A stretch of 64,000 nt of DNA. Source: JASHPR01 sp963844655. Its GTDB lineage: Bacteria; Actinomycetota; Actinomycetes; Streptosporangiales; Streptosporangiaceae. Below the pieces are notes generated by a model. The model was not told the origin of the DNA and did not search any database. It saw only the letters and a list, made by a program, of their open reading frames with translations. Numbering within the stretch: position 1 is the stretch's first letter; every line of letters begins with the position of its first letter. Position numbers and translations under genes: made by a program. Shown here in pieces: positions 1 through 6,567 of this stretch. The stretch covers positions 1,674,001-1,738,000 of the forward strand of contig CAWJPA010000007.1 in the NCBI GenBank assembly GCA_963844655.1, written 5' to 3'.

Positions 1-28
1 CGGAAGAGCGCCGCCGCGGCCCGGGCTC

Positions 29-835
29 TCATGCGCTGAACGCCCGGTAGAGCAGCACGTGCCCGCGGCGGTTGAGGAAGAAGGTCTCCGCCTCGGCCGC
101 GGGGCTGGCGGGCCGGCCGGAGACGATCACCCATGTGTCCATGGCCACGCGGCTGCCGCAGCTGATGTCCGCCACCTGGACTTTCTGGCCCGGTGGGGCG
201 TGCGCCTTCTGGTAGGAGCGCAGCGGGCCTGAGTAGATAACCGGCACTTGGGCGGCCTGGATGATGACCATGCTGCGCCGGGGAAGCTGCGGCCAGAAGG
301 CCCGGTCGCTGAGGAGCAGGCTGGTGACGAGGCCCTGCCTGGCGGCGATGATCGCCCGCGGCGCCCCGGTCACCGGCGACACCGTGGCGGCGCCCCGCAT
401 CGACGCCGACACCTGGACCTGGGCCAGCTTGCGCAGGACCGTCAGCGGGGCGGCGGCCACCTTGGGTCCGAAGGCCCGCAGCCCGGCCGGGTCGGGGCAC
501 AGCGTCGTCATGCCTTTCCGCGCCGGCATCTTGATCGCGGCCGGATAGACGGCAGCGTCAAAGCCCACCGCCCCGACCGCCGGGGTCTGGAACGTGCCTG
601 CGGACGGCACGGTGCCCGACGCGGGGTCGGCGCCGCCGGGGGACAGGCGGCCAAGCAGCACGACGGGGATCACCGCAGCCGTGGTGACGAAGGCCGCCAC
701 CGCGGCGCCCACGCTGGCCACGGTCAGCCGCTGGCGCCGGGCGGCCCGGCGGACCCGGGCCTGCGCGTCCGGCCAGACGGGCAGCGACCACCGCGGGTCC
801 TGCAGCAGCTCCCGCACCCGATCCTCAGTCGTCAT
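29..835 (-). CDS. Membrane-anchored protein of unknown function, partner of the adjacent sigma factor
   Basis: Predicted 268-residue protein with a cytoplasmic N-terminus of about 38 residues rich in Arg, one hydrophobic segment at about residues 39-62, and an extracytoplasmic C-terminal region with two cysteines. There is no signal-peptidase site that I can see. Its start codon lies inside the end of the sigma-factor gene (11-bp overlap), so the two are translationally coupled. Such a layout, with a single-pass membrane protein encoded directly after a SigE-type sigma gene, is typical of an anti-sigma factor or of the sensor-like proteins that accompany SigE-family sigmas. I see no zinc-binding HxxxCxxC anti-sigma motif, so the anti-sigma role is inference only. 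Confidence 0.75.
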   Translation of the reverse strand: MTTEDRVRELLQDPRWSLPVWPDAQARVRRAARRQRLTVASVGAAVAAFVTTAAVIPVVLLGRLSPGGADPASGTVPSAGTFQTPAVGAVGFDAAVYPAAIKMPARKGMTTLCPDPAGLRAFGPKVAAAPLTVLRKLAQVQVSASMRGAATVSPVTGAPRAIIAARQGLVTSLLLSDRAFWPQLPRRSMVIIQAAQVPVIYSGPLRSYQKAHAPPGQKVQVADISCGSRVAMDTWVIVSGRPASPAAEAETFFLNRRGHVLLYRAFSA

Positions 836-1346
836 GGGCCTGGCCTCCGGGAACCAGTTCGCGCTGAAGCAGCGGGCGCAGAGCCGCCAGCGCGCGTGAC
901 GCCTGGCTCTTGACGGTGCCCGGCCGGCACCCCATCAGCTCCGCGATCGCGGCCTCGGACAGGTCCTCGTAGTAGCGCAGCACCAGCACGGTCCGCTGCC
1001 GCACCGGCAGGCGGCTCAGGGCCCGGCGCAACAGATCCCAGTCCTCGGTGCGGCGCAGCGCGGGATCGTCGACGATGCTGTCGGGCACCTCCCCGAGCTG
1101 TACCCGTGCCTCCCACCGCCGCCACCGGTTGATGTGGGTATTGACCATGACCCGGCGGACGTAGGCCGCGGCGTTGTCCCTGCGGACGGAGCGCCACCGG
1201 CGCAGCGTCCTGGCCAGCGCCTCCTGCACCAGGTCCTCGGCCGCCTTCGGGTCGCCGGTCAGCACGTGACCGAACCGCAGCAGCCCAGGCAGAGCCGCGG
1301 CCGCGAATTCACCGAAGCTGTCCGTGGGGAGATCTGCAGCGGGCAC
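825..1346 (-). CDS. RNA polymerase sigma-70 factor, ECF SigE family
   Basis: Short sigma factor with only regions 2 and 4. Region 2 (about residues 10-75) includes the AAEDLVQEALART core-binding segment and the NAAAYVRRVMVNTHINRWRR stretch. Region 4 (about 108-160) has LPVRQRTVLVLRYYEDLS and the helix-turn-helix ending in GTVKSQASRAL. This is the usual architecture of the actinobacterial SigE subfamily. I chose GTG at 1346 because a GGAGG sits 4 nt upstream; an in-frame GTG at 1367 would add seven residues but lacks a comparable ribosome site. It overlaps the downstream membrane protein gene and is divergent from dapB. Target promoters are unknown. Confidence 0.9.
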   Translation of the reverse strand: MPAADLPTDSFGEFAAAALPGLLRFGHVLTGDPKAAEDLVQEALARTLRRWRSVRRDNAAAYVRRVMVNTHINRWRRWEARVQLGEVPDSIVDDPALRRTEDWDLLRRALSRLPVRQRTVLVLRYYEDLSEAAIAELMGCRPGTVKSQASRALAALRPLLQRELVPGGQAHDD

Positions 1347-1453
1347 CTGTCCTCCACTCACCAACACTCCCGAAGCCGGTCAAAGGTTGCATGCCGCGCG
1401 CAGGTTGCTTGATGACAACGGCCGGCGGGTAGGGTCTTCGCAGGAGGAGCACG

Positions 1454-2197
1454 ATGATCAAGGTCGGTGTGCTCGGCGCCAAGGGGCGCATGGGGTCGGA
1501 GGTGTGCCGGGCGGTCGACACCGCCGACGGCATGGAGGTCGCGGCCGCCGTCGATGTCGGCGACACGCGCGACCCGCTGGCCGCCTGCGATGTGGTCGTG
1601 GACTTCACCCACCCGGGCGCGGTCATGGACAACCTGCAGTGGTGCCTGGCCCGTGGCCGCAACGTGGTGGCCGGGACCTCAGGGTTCGAAGAGACCAGGC
1701 TGGCCGCGGTGACCGGCTGGCTCGCGGCGTCGCCGTCGGCCCGCGCGCTGATCGTGCCCAACTTCTCCGTCGGCGCCGTGCTGATGATGCGTTTCGCGGA
1801 GCAGGCGGCGCGTTTCTTCGAGTCGGCCGAGATCATCGAACTGCACCACGCGGCCAAGGCCGACGCGCCGTCGGGCACCGCCTCGCGGACCGCCTCGCTG
1901 ATAAGCGCGGCGCGCGCCGCGGCGGACCTCGGGCCGGTGCCGGACGCGACGGTCTCCGAGGTGGAGGGGGCCCGGGGCGCGGTCCTGGACGGGGTACGGG
2001 TGCACTCGGTGCGGCTGGCCGGGCTGCTGGCGCATCAGGAGGTGCTGCTCGGTGGGCACGGTGAGATCCTAACCATCAGGCATGACTCGCTGGACCGGGC
2101 GTCGTTCATGCCGGGGGTTCTGCTGGCCGTGCGCGGCGTGGCGTCGCTGCCAGCAGGGCTGACGGTCGGCCTGGAGAGTCTGCTGGGCCTGGCCTGA
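1454..2197 (+). CDS. dapB: 4-hydroxy-tetrahydrodipicolinate reductase
   Basis: Cytosolic NAD(P)H-dependent enzyme of the diaminopimelate/lysine pathway. The 247-residue length is normal for actinobacterial DapB. Visible motifs are the dinucleotide-binding GxxGRMG at residues 8-14, NFS at 103-105, and the catalytic ELHHAAKADAPSGTA segment at about 129-143, with His131/His132 and Lys135 as the expected proton donor region and Lys. A strong AGGAGG lies just upstream of the ATG. It is divergently transcribed from the sigma-factor gene, and a YccF-type membrane protein follows 18 bp downstream. dapA is not in the window. Confidence 0.95.
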   Translation: MIKVGVLGAKGRMGSEVCRAVDTADGMEVAAAVDVGDTRDPLAACDVVVDFTHPGAVMDNLQWCLARGRNVVAGTSGFEETRLAAVTGWLAASPSARALIVPNFSVGAVLMMRFAEQAARFFESAEIIELHHAAKADAPSGTASRTASLISAARAAADLGPVPDATVSEVEGARGAVLDGVRVHSVRLAGLLAHQEVLLGGHGEILTIRHDSLDRASFMPGVLLAVRGVASLPAGLTVGLESLLGLA

Positions 2198-2215
2198 CAG
2201 AGGGCGAGGAGACCA

Positions 2216-2632
2216 ATGAGAGCAATCCTGAACATCATCTGGCTGGTGCTGTGCGGGCTGTGGATGGCGATCGCCTATGCCGTGGCGGGGGTGATCTGCT
2301 TCATCCTGATCATCACGATCCCGTTCGGCATCGCGTCGTTCCGGATCGCGAACTACGTGCTCTGGCCGTTCGGCCGGACGATCGAGCCGCGGCGCAACGC
2401 GGGGATCGGCTCCCTGATCGGCAACATCATCTGGATAATTCTGTTCGGCTGGTGGCTGGCCATCGGGCATCTTGTGACCGGCGTGGCGCTGTGCATCACG
2501 ATCATCGGCATCCCGCTCGGCATCGCCAGCTTCAAGATCATCCCGATCACGCTGTTCCCGCTCGGGGTGGAGATCGTCCCGTCCGACCAGGACTACTCCA
2601 CGTTCTCCCCAGCCGGCCGCCGGGCGGCTTGA
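2216..2632 (+). CDS. YccF domain (DUF307) inner-membrane protein
   Basis: A 138-residue protein made of two similar YccF-type halves. Each has a hydrophobic hairpin followed by a conserved turn: IPFGIASFRIANYVLWPFGR in the first half and IPLGIASFKIIPITLFPLG in the second. Four membrane segments are expected. The family is widespread and its function is not established. A GAGGAG precedes the ATG. It follows dapB closely and may be co-transcribed with it, although no functional link is evident. The last 40 bp overlap the end of the convergent ArsR gene. Confidence 0.9.
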   Translation: MRAILNIIWLVLCGLWMAIAYAVAGVICFILIITIPFGIASFRIANYVLWPFGRTIEPRRNAGIGSLIGNIIWIILFGWWLAIGHLVTGVALCITIIGIPLGIASFKIIPITLFPLGVEIVPSDQDYSTFSPAGRRAA

Positions 2633-3045
2633 GGCGGGCGCCGGGCCGCCGTTGCGCGGGACGCCGGGGTGGGCGTGCCCGCCGCCGGGCGGCCCGGGTC
2701 CGGGCCGGGCCCGCCGTGACCAGGCAGGGATTCGGCGATGCGCTTGATCTCGCTGAGCCGGCGGTCCCAGTCGGCGGCCAGCCCGGCCATCCAGCGGGCC
2801 GTGGCGGCGACGCCCTCGGGGTGCACCACGTAGCGCACCTCCCGGCCCCGCCGCCTGGCGCCCACCAGGCCGGCCCGGTCGAGGACCGCGAGATGCTTGA
2901 CCACGGCCTGCCGGGAGATCGGCAGGCCGTCGGCCAGCGCGGTAGCGGTGGCCTCGCCGCGGGCCGCCAGATCCTCGAGCAGGCGCCGCCGGGTCGGATC
3001 GGCCATCGCGGCGAGGACCCCGTCCACCGCCGGGCCATGGATCAC
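2593..3045 (-). CDS. ArsR-family winged-helix transcriptional regulator
   Basis: Predicted 150-residue repressor. The N-terminal 100 residues match the ArsR winged helix: an ADPTRRRLLEDLA helix, the recognition helix around PISRQAVVKHLAVL, and a beta-wing with RRGREVRYVVHP. No metal-binding cysteines are visible, so it is not an arsenic sensor of the classical kind. The C-terminal 45 residues are Pro/Ala/Arg-rich and look disordered. The start codon overlaps the stop of the upstream SRPBCC gene by 4 bp (ATGA type), the standard arrangement for ArsR/SRPBCC pairs. The probable operators are the two GCAAC-N6-GTTGC sites upstream of the pair. Confidence 0.9.
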   Translation of the reverse strand: MIHGPAVDGVLAAMADPTRRRLLEDLAARGEATATALADGLPISRQAVVKHLAVLDRAGLVGARRRGREVRYVVHPEGVAATARWMAGLAADWDRRLSEIKRIAESLPGHGGPGPDPGRPAAGTPTPASRATAARRPPQAARRPAGENVE

Positions 3046-3485
3046 GCAGGCAGCCGTTCCGCGTACTGCTGCAGCTCGGCCAGCTCGGATGCCCAGCCCT
3101 CGGTGTTCTCCCTGACCGCTGTGGCCTGCTCATCGTCGCTGGCGTCCAGGCTGGCGAAGCCGGTCTCGACCACGCGAAGCATGGTGCCTGGCTCGGCAGG
3201 GGTCAGGCTGAACTCGACCAGCGTGGAGTTGCCCGCGGCCGGCATCACCTCGGCCCCGTGCCCCCAGCGGTAGGAGAAGAAGCTGGGCGGCTCGACCCGC
3301 TCGACCACCGCATGGTGGTTGCCGTACTCCGTCCAGCCGAAGACCATCTTCCCGCCCGGCTGCAGGTCCACCTCCGCCGAGTCGCCGAACCACCGCGCGA
3401 CGTGCCCGGGTTCGGTCAGGGCCGCCCAGACCACGCGCTGCGGCGCGTTGATGAAGATCTCTCGCTCTATCCGGTCCGCTGTCAT
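3042..3485 (-). CDS. SRPBCC (AHSA1-like) domain protein
   Basis: A 147-residue protein with the START/AHSA1-like fold. It begins with the typical IEREIFINAPQRVVWAALTE strand-helix, followed by VARWFGDSAEVDL, a GGKMVFGW strand and a C-terminal helix. Such proteins form a hydrophobic ligand cavity; the natural ligand is unknown. It is the first gene of a two-gene unit with the ArsR regulator, which it overlaps by 4 bp. Paired GCAAC inverted repeats lie just upstream, suggesting autoregulation by the ArsR product. Confidence 0.9.
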   Translation of the reverse strand: MTADRIEREIFINAPQRVVWAALTEPGHVARWFGDSAEVDLQPGGKMVFGWTEYGNHHAVVERVEPPSFFSYRWGHGAEVMPAAGNSTLVEFSLTPAEPGTMLRVVETGFASLDASDDEQATAVRENTEGWASELAELQQYAERLPA

Positions 3486-3506
3486 GTCCGTCCTCCGTCT
3501 CTAGGT

Positions 3507-3522
3507 GCAACTCGATGGTTGC
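3507..3522. promoter_or_regulatory. Inverted repeat GCAAC-N6-GTTGC, putative ArsR operator copy 1
   Basis: Perfect 5-bp arms around a 6-bp spacer, 21 bp upstream of the SRPBCC start codon. A second copy with the same arms and spacing lies 33 bp further away, about three helical turns. The position between the SRPBCC-arsR unit and the divergent DUF2277 gene fits a repressor site. Binding by the ArsR product is inferred. Confidence 0.6.
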
Positions 3523-3539
3523 GCATCCTGAGCTGAGGC

Positions 3540-3555
3540 GCAACTGTATGGTTGC
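3540..3555. promoter_or_regulatory. Inverted repeat GCAAC-N6-GTTGC, putative ArsR operator copy 2
   Basis: Second copy of the site, with identical arms and a spacer differing at its first three positions from copy 1. It lies 58 bp upstream of the DUF2277 start, so binding could also affect that gene. Confidence 0.6.
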
Positions 3556-3613
3556 ACATGACACGGCAGACGCGGGTTCGCCCGCCGCCCGGCCGATGGC
3601 GTACGGTCGCGTT

Positions 3614-3832
3614 ATGTGCCGGAGCATCAAGACCCTGCGTGAGCCATACACCAAGGACGTCACCGAGGCGGACGTGCGCGCCGCCGCGCTGCAGTACGTC
3701 AGGAAGGTGAGCGGCTTCCGGAGCCCGGCCCGGCATAACGCCGAGGCCTTTGACCGCGCTGTCGACGCGGTGGCCGGAGCCACCCTCACCCTGCTGGACC
3801 AGCTCGAGGTGCGCCAGGCGGCCGCGTCCTGA
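3614..3832 (+). CDS. DUF2277 family protein
   Basis: A 72-residue protein beginning MCRSIKTLREPYTKDVTEAD, the conserved opening of the DUF2277 family. It continues with a helix containing AALQYVRKVSGFRSPAR, and then a helical tail. An upstream in-frame ATG at 3515 would add 33 residues that do not belong to the family and would run through an operator-like repeat, so the internal ATG is preferred. Function is unknown. In this family the short N-terminal Cys-Arg-Ser motif and the RxP-x-xHN region are conserved. Confidence 0.85.
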   Translation: MCRSIKTLREPYTKDVTEADVRAAALQYVRKVSGFRSPARHNAEAFDRAVDAVAGATLTLLDQLEVRQAAAS

Positions 3833-3911
3833 CCGGACCGCCGGCGGGTCACCGCCGAAGCTCACCGCGGTCGTGCTGGCCCACTGCGGTCGGGCATGCC
3901 CCGTCATGTCA

Positions 3912-3925
3912 TAGCTATATAGCTA
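3912..3925. promoter_or_regulatory. 14-bp perfect AT-rich palindrome TAGCTATATAGCTA
   Basis: Perfect dyad inside a strikingly AT-rich patch (about 3908-3936) in otherwise GC-rich DNA, in the 287-bp gap between the DUF2277 gene and the LysE-type exporter. It lies 195 bp upstream of the exporter start. It could be a regulator site or part of a promoter. No adjacent regulator gene is assigned to it. Confidence 0.35.
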
Positions 3926-4119
3926 ATAATCTATAGGCTCACCTTGGCCACTGGCGGCGCGGCCGTCAGGTACCGAGCGCACGTTCCCGCGGCCCGGTCC
4001 GTGGCCACCTTCCGCGGGCCGGGCGCCCGTGGCGGGAGCGGCGGAACGGGCGGCAGCGTGGGCCAGGGGCGGCGGTCCGGGGCAACAGCGCCCCAGGCTG
4101 CGGGGTCTATGGTGACAGC

Positions 4120-4758
4120 GTGGTATCAACCGGCCAGCTCGCCGCGTTCGCCGTCGCATCGGCCATCCTCATCGTCATCCCCGGGCCCGGCGTCCTGTTC
4201 GTGATCGGGCGGGCCCTAGCCCACGGCCGCCGCACCGCGCTGGCGTCGGTGGCGGGCCACGCGGCCGGGAACGGCGTGGTGGCGGTCTGCGTGGCGCTGG
4301 GCGTCGGGGCCGTGGTGCAGCGTTCGGCCACCGTGTTCACCGTGGTCAGGCTGGCGGGGGCCGCCTACCTGATCTGGCTCGGCGTGCAGGCGTTCCGCAA
4401 GCGCGACGATCTGGCCGGCGTCCTCACCCGGGCGGCCATGCCCCGCGGCACCGTGCGCGCGGCGCGGGAGGGCTTTGTCGTGGGCGTCACGAACCCGAAG
4501 GCCGTGATCTTGTTTGCCGCGGTGCTGCCGCAGTTCGTGGACCGGGCCGCCGGGCACATCCCGGCCCAGATGCTGGTGCTGAGCGTGGTGTCCATCGCGA
4601 TCGGCCTGGGCTCGGACAGCTGCTGGGGCCTGGCCGCGAGCACGGTCCGGTCCTGGTTCGCCCGGTCCCCGCGGCGGCTCGGGCTGGTCGGCGGCGTGGG
4701 CGGGCTCGCGATGATCGGGCTGGGCGTCACCCTCGCCGTGACCGGCCGCAACGACTGA
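4120..4758 (+). CDS. LysE/RhtB-family amino-acid exporter
   Basis: A 212-residue integral membrane protein. The N-terminus has the family signature around IPGPGVLFVIGRALAHGRR; a G-x-x-x-G-rich second helix, the YLIWLGVQAFR third helix and the conserved GVTNPKAVILFAAVLPQF segment follow. About six membrane helices are expected, so it acts in the cytoplasmic membrane. The exported substrate (an amino acid or similar small molecule) cannot be read from sequence. The start is a GTG without a strong ribosome site. It is convergent with the FAD monooxygenase; a short GC hairpin (CGGCCGC/GCGGCCG, 4743-4765) spans its stop codon. Confidence 0.88.
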   Translation: MVSTGQLAAFAVASAILIVIPGPGVLFVIGRALAHGRRTALASVAGHAAGNGVVAVCVALGVGAVVQRSATVFTVVRLAGAAYLIWLGVQAFRKRDDLAGVLTRAAMPRGTVRAAREGFVVGVTNPKAVILFAAVLPQFVDRAAGHIPAQMLVLSVVSIAIGLGSDSCWGLAASTVRSWFARSPRRLGLVGGVGGLAMIGLGVTLAVTGRND

Positions 4759-4765
4759 GCGGCCG
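4743..4765. terminator. Short GC-rich hairpin between convergent genes
   Basis: Seven-base-pair perfect stem CGGCCGC/GCGGCCG with a 9-nt loop, overlapping the exporter stop codon and ending at the stop of the convergent monooxygenase gene. There is no T-tract, as is common in actinomycetes. A role as bidirectional terminator is inferred from position. Confidence 0.4.
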
Positions 4766-5896
4766 TCAGGCCGAGAGATAGTTGCTGATCTGGCTGAGCC
4801 ACCTGGTGTAGTAGCGGCTGGCCAGGGCGCCGGGTATCAGCCGGGACACCACCGGCCGGTACCTGTTGATGTCCTCGGCGGAGGCGTGCCTGGCCACCAG
4901 GGCCGCCCTGGGCGACCGGGCTTTCTCGAACGCCCGCAGCGCGGCGGGCACGCCGTCGGCGTCGCGGGCCTGGCGCAGCGCGCAGGCCATGGCCCACGCG
5001 TCCTCGAGGGCCTGATTGGCGCCCTGGGCGCGGGTCGGCGGCATGGAGTGGGCCGCGTCGCCGATCACGGTGACCCGGCCGGCGCCCCAGACCGCCGGCA
5101 CCGTGTGCCGGTAGTGCGGGAAGAACCCGGCGTCGCGGTCGTCGACGGCGGCCAGCACGTCCGGGACCGGCGCGGCCCAGCCGCCGAAGGTGTTCCGCAG
5201 CGCGGTCACGGGCGACGCGGGCACAGGCGCGCCGGGTGCCCACCGCTGGTCGAACCACCACTGCAGCAGGCCCTCGCCGGCCGGCATCAGCCCGCACAGG
5301 CCGGCCTGCCCCACGAACATCACGCAGCGACGCGAGGTGGTCACGTCGACCGGCACCGGGCTGACCCCCTGCCAGGTGGCCCAGCCGCTCAGCTCGGCCG
5401 GGTCGCCGCCCCAGACCTGGTCGCGGATCACCGACCCGCGCCCGTCGGCGCCGACCAATAGGTCTCCGTGCGCGGTCGTGCCGTCGGCGAACTCGGCGTG
5501 CACGCCCCCGTCGTCCTGGGTGATCCCGGTGCACGCGCGGCCGAACGAGACCAGGCCTGGCGGCAGCCCGGCGGCGAGCCGCTCCAGCAGCCGCCGGCGC
5601 GGCAGGCAGATGTTCGGGTGACCGTAGTGCGCGGCGGACCTGGCCACGTTGACGCTGACCAGCAGCCGGCCGCGATAGTCGCGCTCGTCGATCGCATCGA
5701 TGGGCGCGCCGACGCCGTCGAGCCGCACGCCAAGCTCGTTCAGGACTCCGGTGCCGTTGCTCCACAGCGTCACCGCGGCCCCGGTCCGGCGCAGGCCGTC
5801 GGCCTGCTCGAACACCGTGACGTCGTGACCGTCCGCGCTCAGCCCCCGGGCTGCGGCCAGGCCGCCCACGCCCGCTCCGACAATCAGGACCCGCAT
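4766..5896 (-). CDS. FAD-dependent aromatic-ring hydroxylase-like monooxygenase
   Basis: A 376-residue class A flavoprotein monooxygenase. Visible features are the N-terminal Rossmann motif IVGAGVGGLAAARGL, the DG motif region around LLVGADGRGSVIRDQV, and the second FAD motif GDAAHSMPPTRAQGANQALEDA. NAD(P)H and FAD would be used to hydroxylate or epoxidise a small organic substrate; the substrate is not identifiable. GGGAGG lies 5 nt before the ATG. The gene is divergent from a TetR regulator, and a 34-bp palindrome between them is the likely operator, so expression is probably repressed until a ligand is present. Confidence 0.9.
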   Translation of the reverse strand: MRVLIVGAGVGGLAAARGLSADGHDVTVFEQADGLRRTGAAVTLWSNGTGVLNELGVRLDGVGAPIDAIDERDYRGRLLVSVNVARSAAHYGHPNICLPRRRLLERLAAGLPPGLVSFGRACTGITQDDGGVHAEFADGTTAHGDLLVGADGRGSVIRDQVWGGDPAELSGWATWQGVSPVPVDVTTSRRCVMFVGQAGLCGLMPAGEGLLQWWFDQRWAPGAPVPASPVTALRNTFGGWAAPVPDVLAAVDDRDAGFFPHYRHTVPAVWGAGRVTVIGDAAHSMPPTRAQGANQALEDAWAMACALRQARDADGVPAALRAFEKARSPRAALVARHASAEDINRYRPVVSRLIPGALASRYYTRWLSQISNYLSA

Positions 5897-5926
5897 GTCC
5901 GCCTCCCAGGGCCGCGCTCCGCCAAT

Positions 5927-5960
5927 ATCACTACGATATTAGTACTATTATCGTAGTGAT
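5927..5960. promoter_or_regulatory. 34-bp palindrome, putative TetR operator
   Basis: Outer arms ATCACTACGATA and TATCGTAGTGAT are perfect complements. The centre contains TAGTACTA, itself a palindrome with the same axis of symmetry, leaving one mismatched pair. It lies in the 80-bp gap between the divergent monooxygenase and TetR genes and is AT-rich against the background. It very likely controls both promoters. It also argues against the upstream GTG (5956) as the TetR start, because that codon lies inside the palindrome. Confidence 0.8.
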
Positions 5961-5976
5961 AACATACGCTACTGAC

Positions 5977-6567
5977 ATGGCGCCACCCCGGAACCTGCGA
6001 CGCCGCCGCGCCCTCACCGACAGCGCGATCGAGATCCTGGGCACGTCGGGCACGCACGAACTGAGCCATCGCGCGGTGGACGAGCGGGCCTGCCTGCCCG
6101 CCGGAACCACGTCCAACTACTTCCCCAGCCGGGACGACCTGCTTGAGGCGGCTGCGCGCCGGATCGTCGAGCTGCACCTGGCCGACATGCAGGCCGCCGA
6201 CGCCCAGGTCACCAGCCCGGCCGGCCCGGGCCAGCTCGCGGAGCTGATCGGCGCGTCACTCTACGACTCGGCCACCAGGCGCCGCACCCGGTTCCTGGCC
6301 ATCTTCGAGCTGACCCTGGAGGCCACCCGCAGGCCCGCGCTCGCCCAGGCCCTGTCGCAGATCGCCGCCGCTACCCTCGACGCCACCGTCGCGCAGCACC
6401 GCGCGCTCGGCCTGGACACCTCGCCTGAGCAGGTGCAGCTGCTGATCACGCTCTACGCGGGCGCGCTGCTGCCCCTGGTCACCGGGCCGCCCGAGGCGGT
6501 GACGCCCGGCGCGGCCCGGGCGCTGGCGCAGTGCCTGGTCACCGGGGTCGTCGGCTCGGCGGGCTAG
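5977..6567 (+). CDS. TetR-family transcriptional regulator
   Basis: A 196-residue repressor. The N-terminal HTH covers about residues 8-55, with RRRALTDSAIEILGTSGTHELSHRAV as first helices (given here as family-typical order) and the recognition region GTTSNYFPSRDDLL. The C-terminal domain is helical and ligand-binding. The ATG start is preferred over an upstream GTG located within the operator palindrome. It probably represses itself and the divergent FAD monooxygenase. Its stop codon overlaps that of the convergent acyl-CoA ligase gene. Confidence 0.88.
   Translation: MAPPRNLRRRRALTDSAIEILGTSGTHELSHRAVDERACLPAGTTSNYFPSRDDLLEAAARRIVELHLADMQAADAQVTSPAGPGQLAELIGASLYDSATRRRTRFLAIFELTLEATRRPALAQALSQIAAATLDATVAQHRALGLDTSPEQVQLLITLYAGALLPLVTGPPEAVTPGAARALAQCLVTGVVGSAG

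Noticed and set aside
248..913. Long plus-strand frame opposite the membrane protein gene
   Set aside because: Shadow of the minus-strand gene; Arg/Gly/His/Pro-rich without family motifs and without a ribosome site.
2069..3133. 354-codon minus frame across dapB, yccF and arsR
   Set aside because: Antisense or off-frame shadow of three recognised genes; low-complexity composition.
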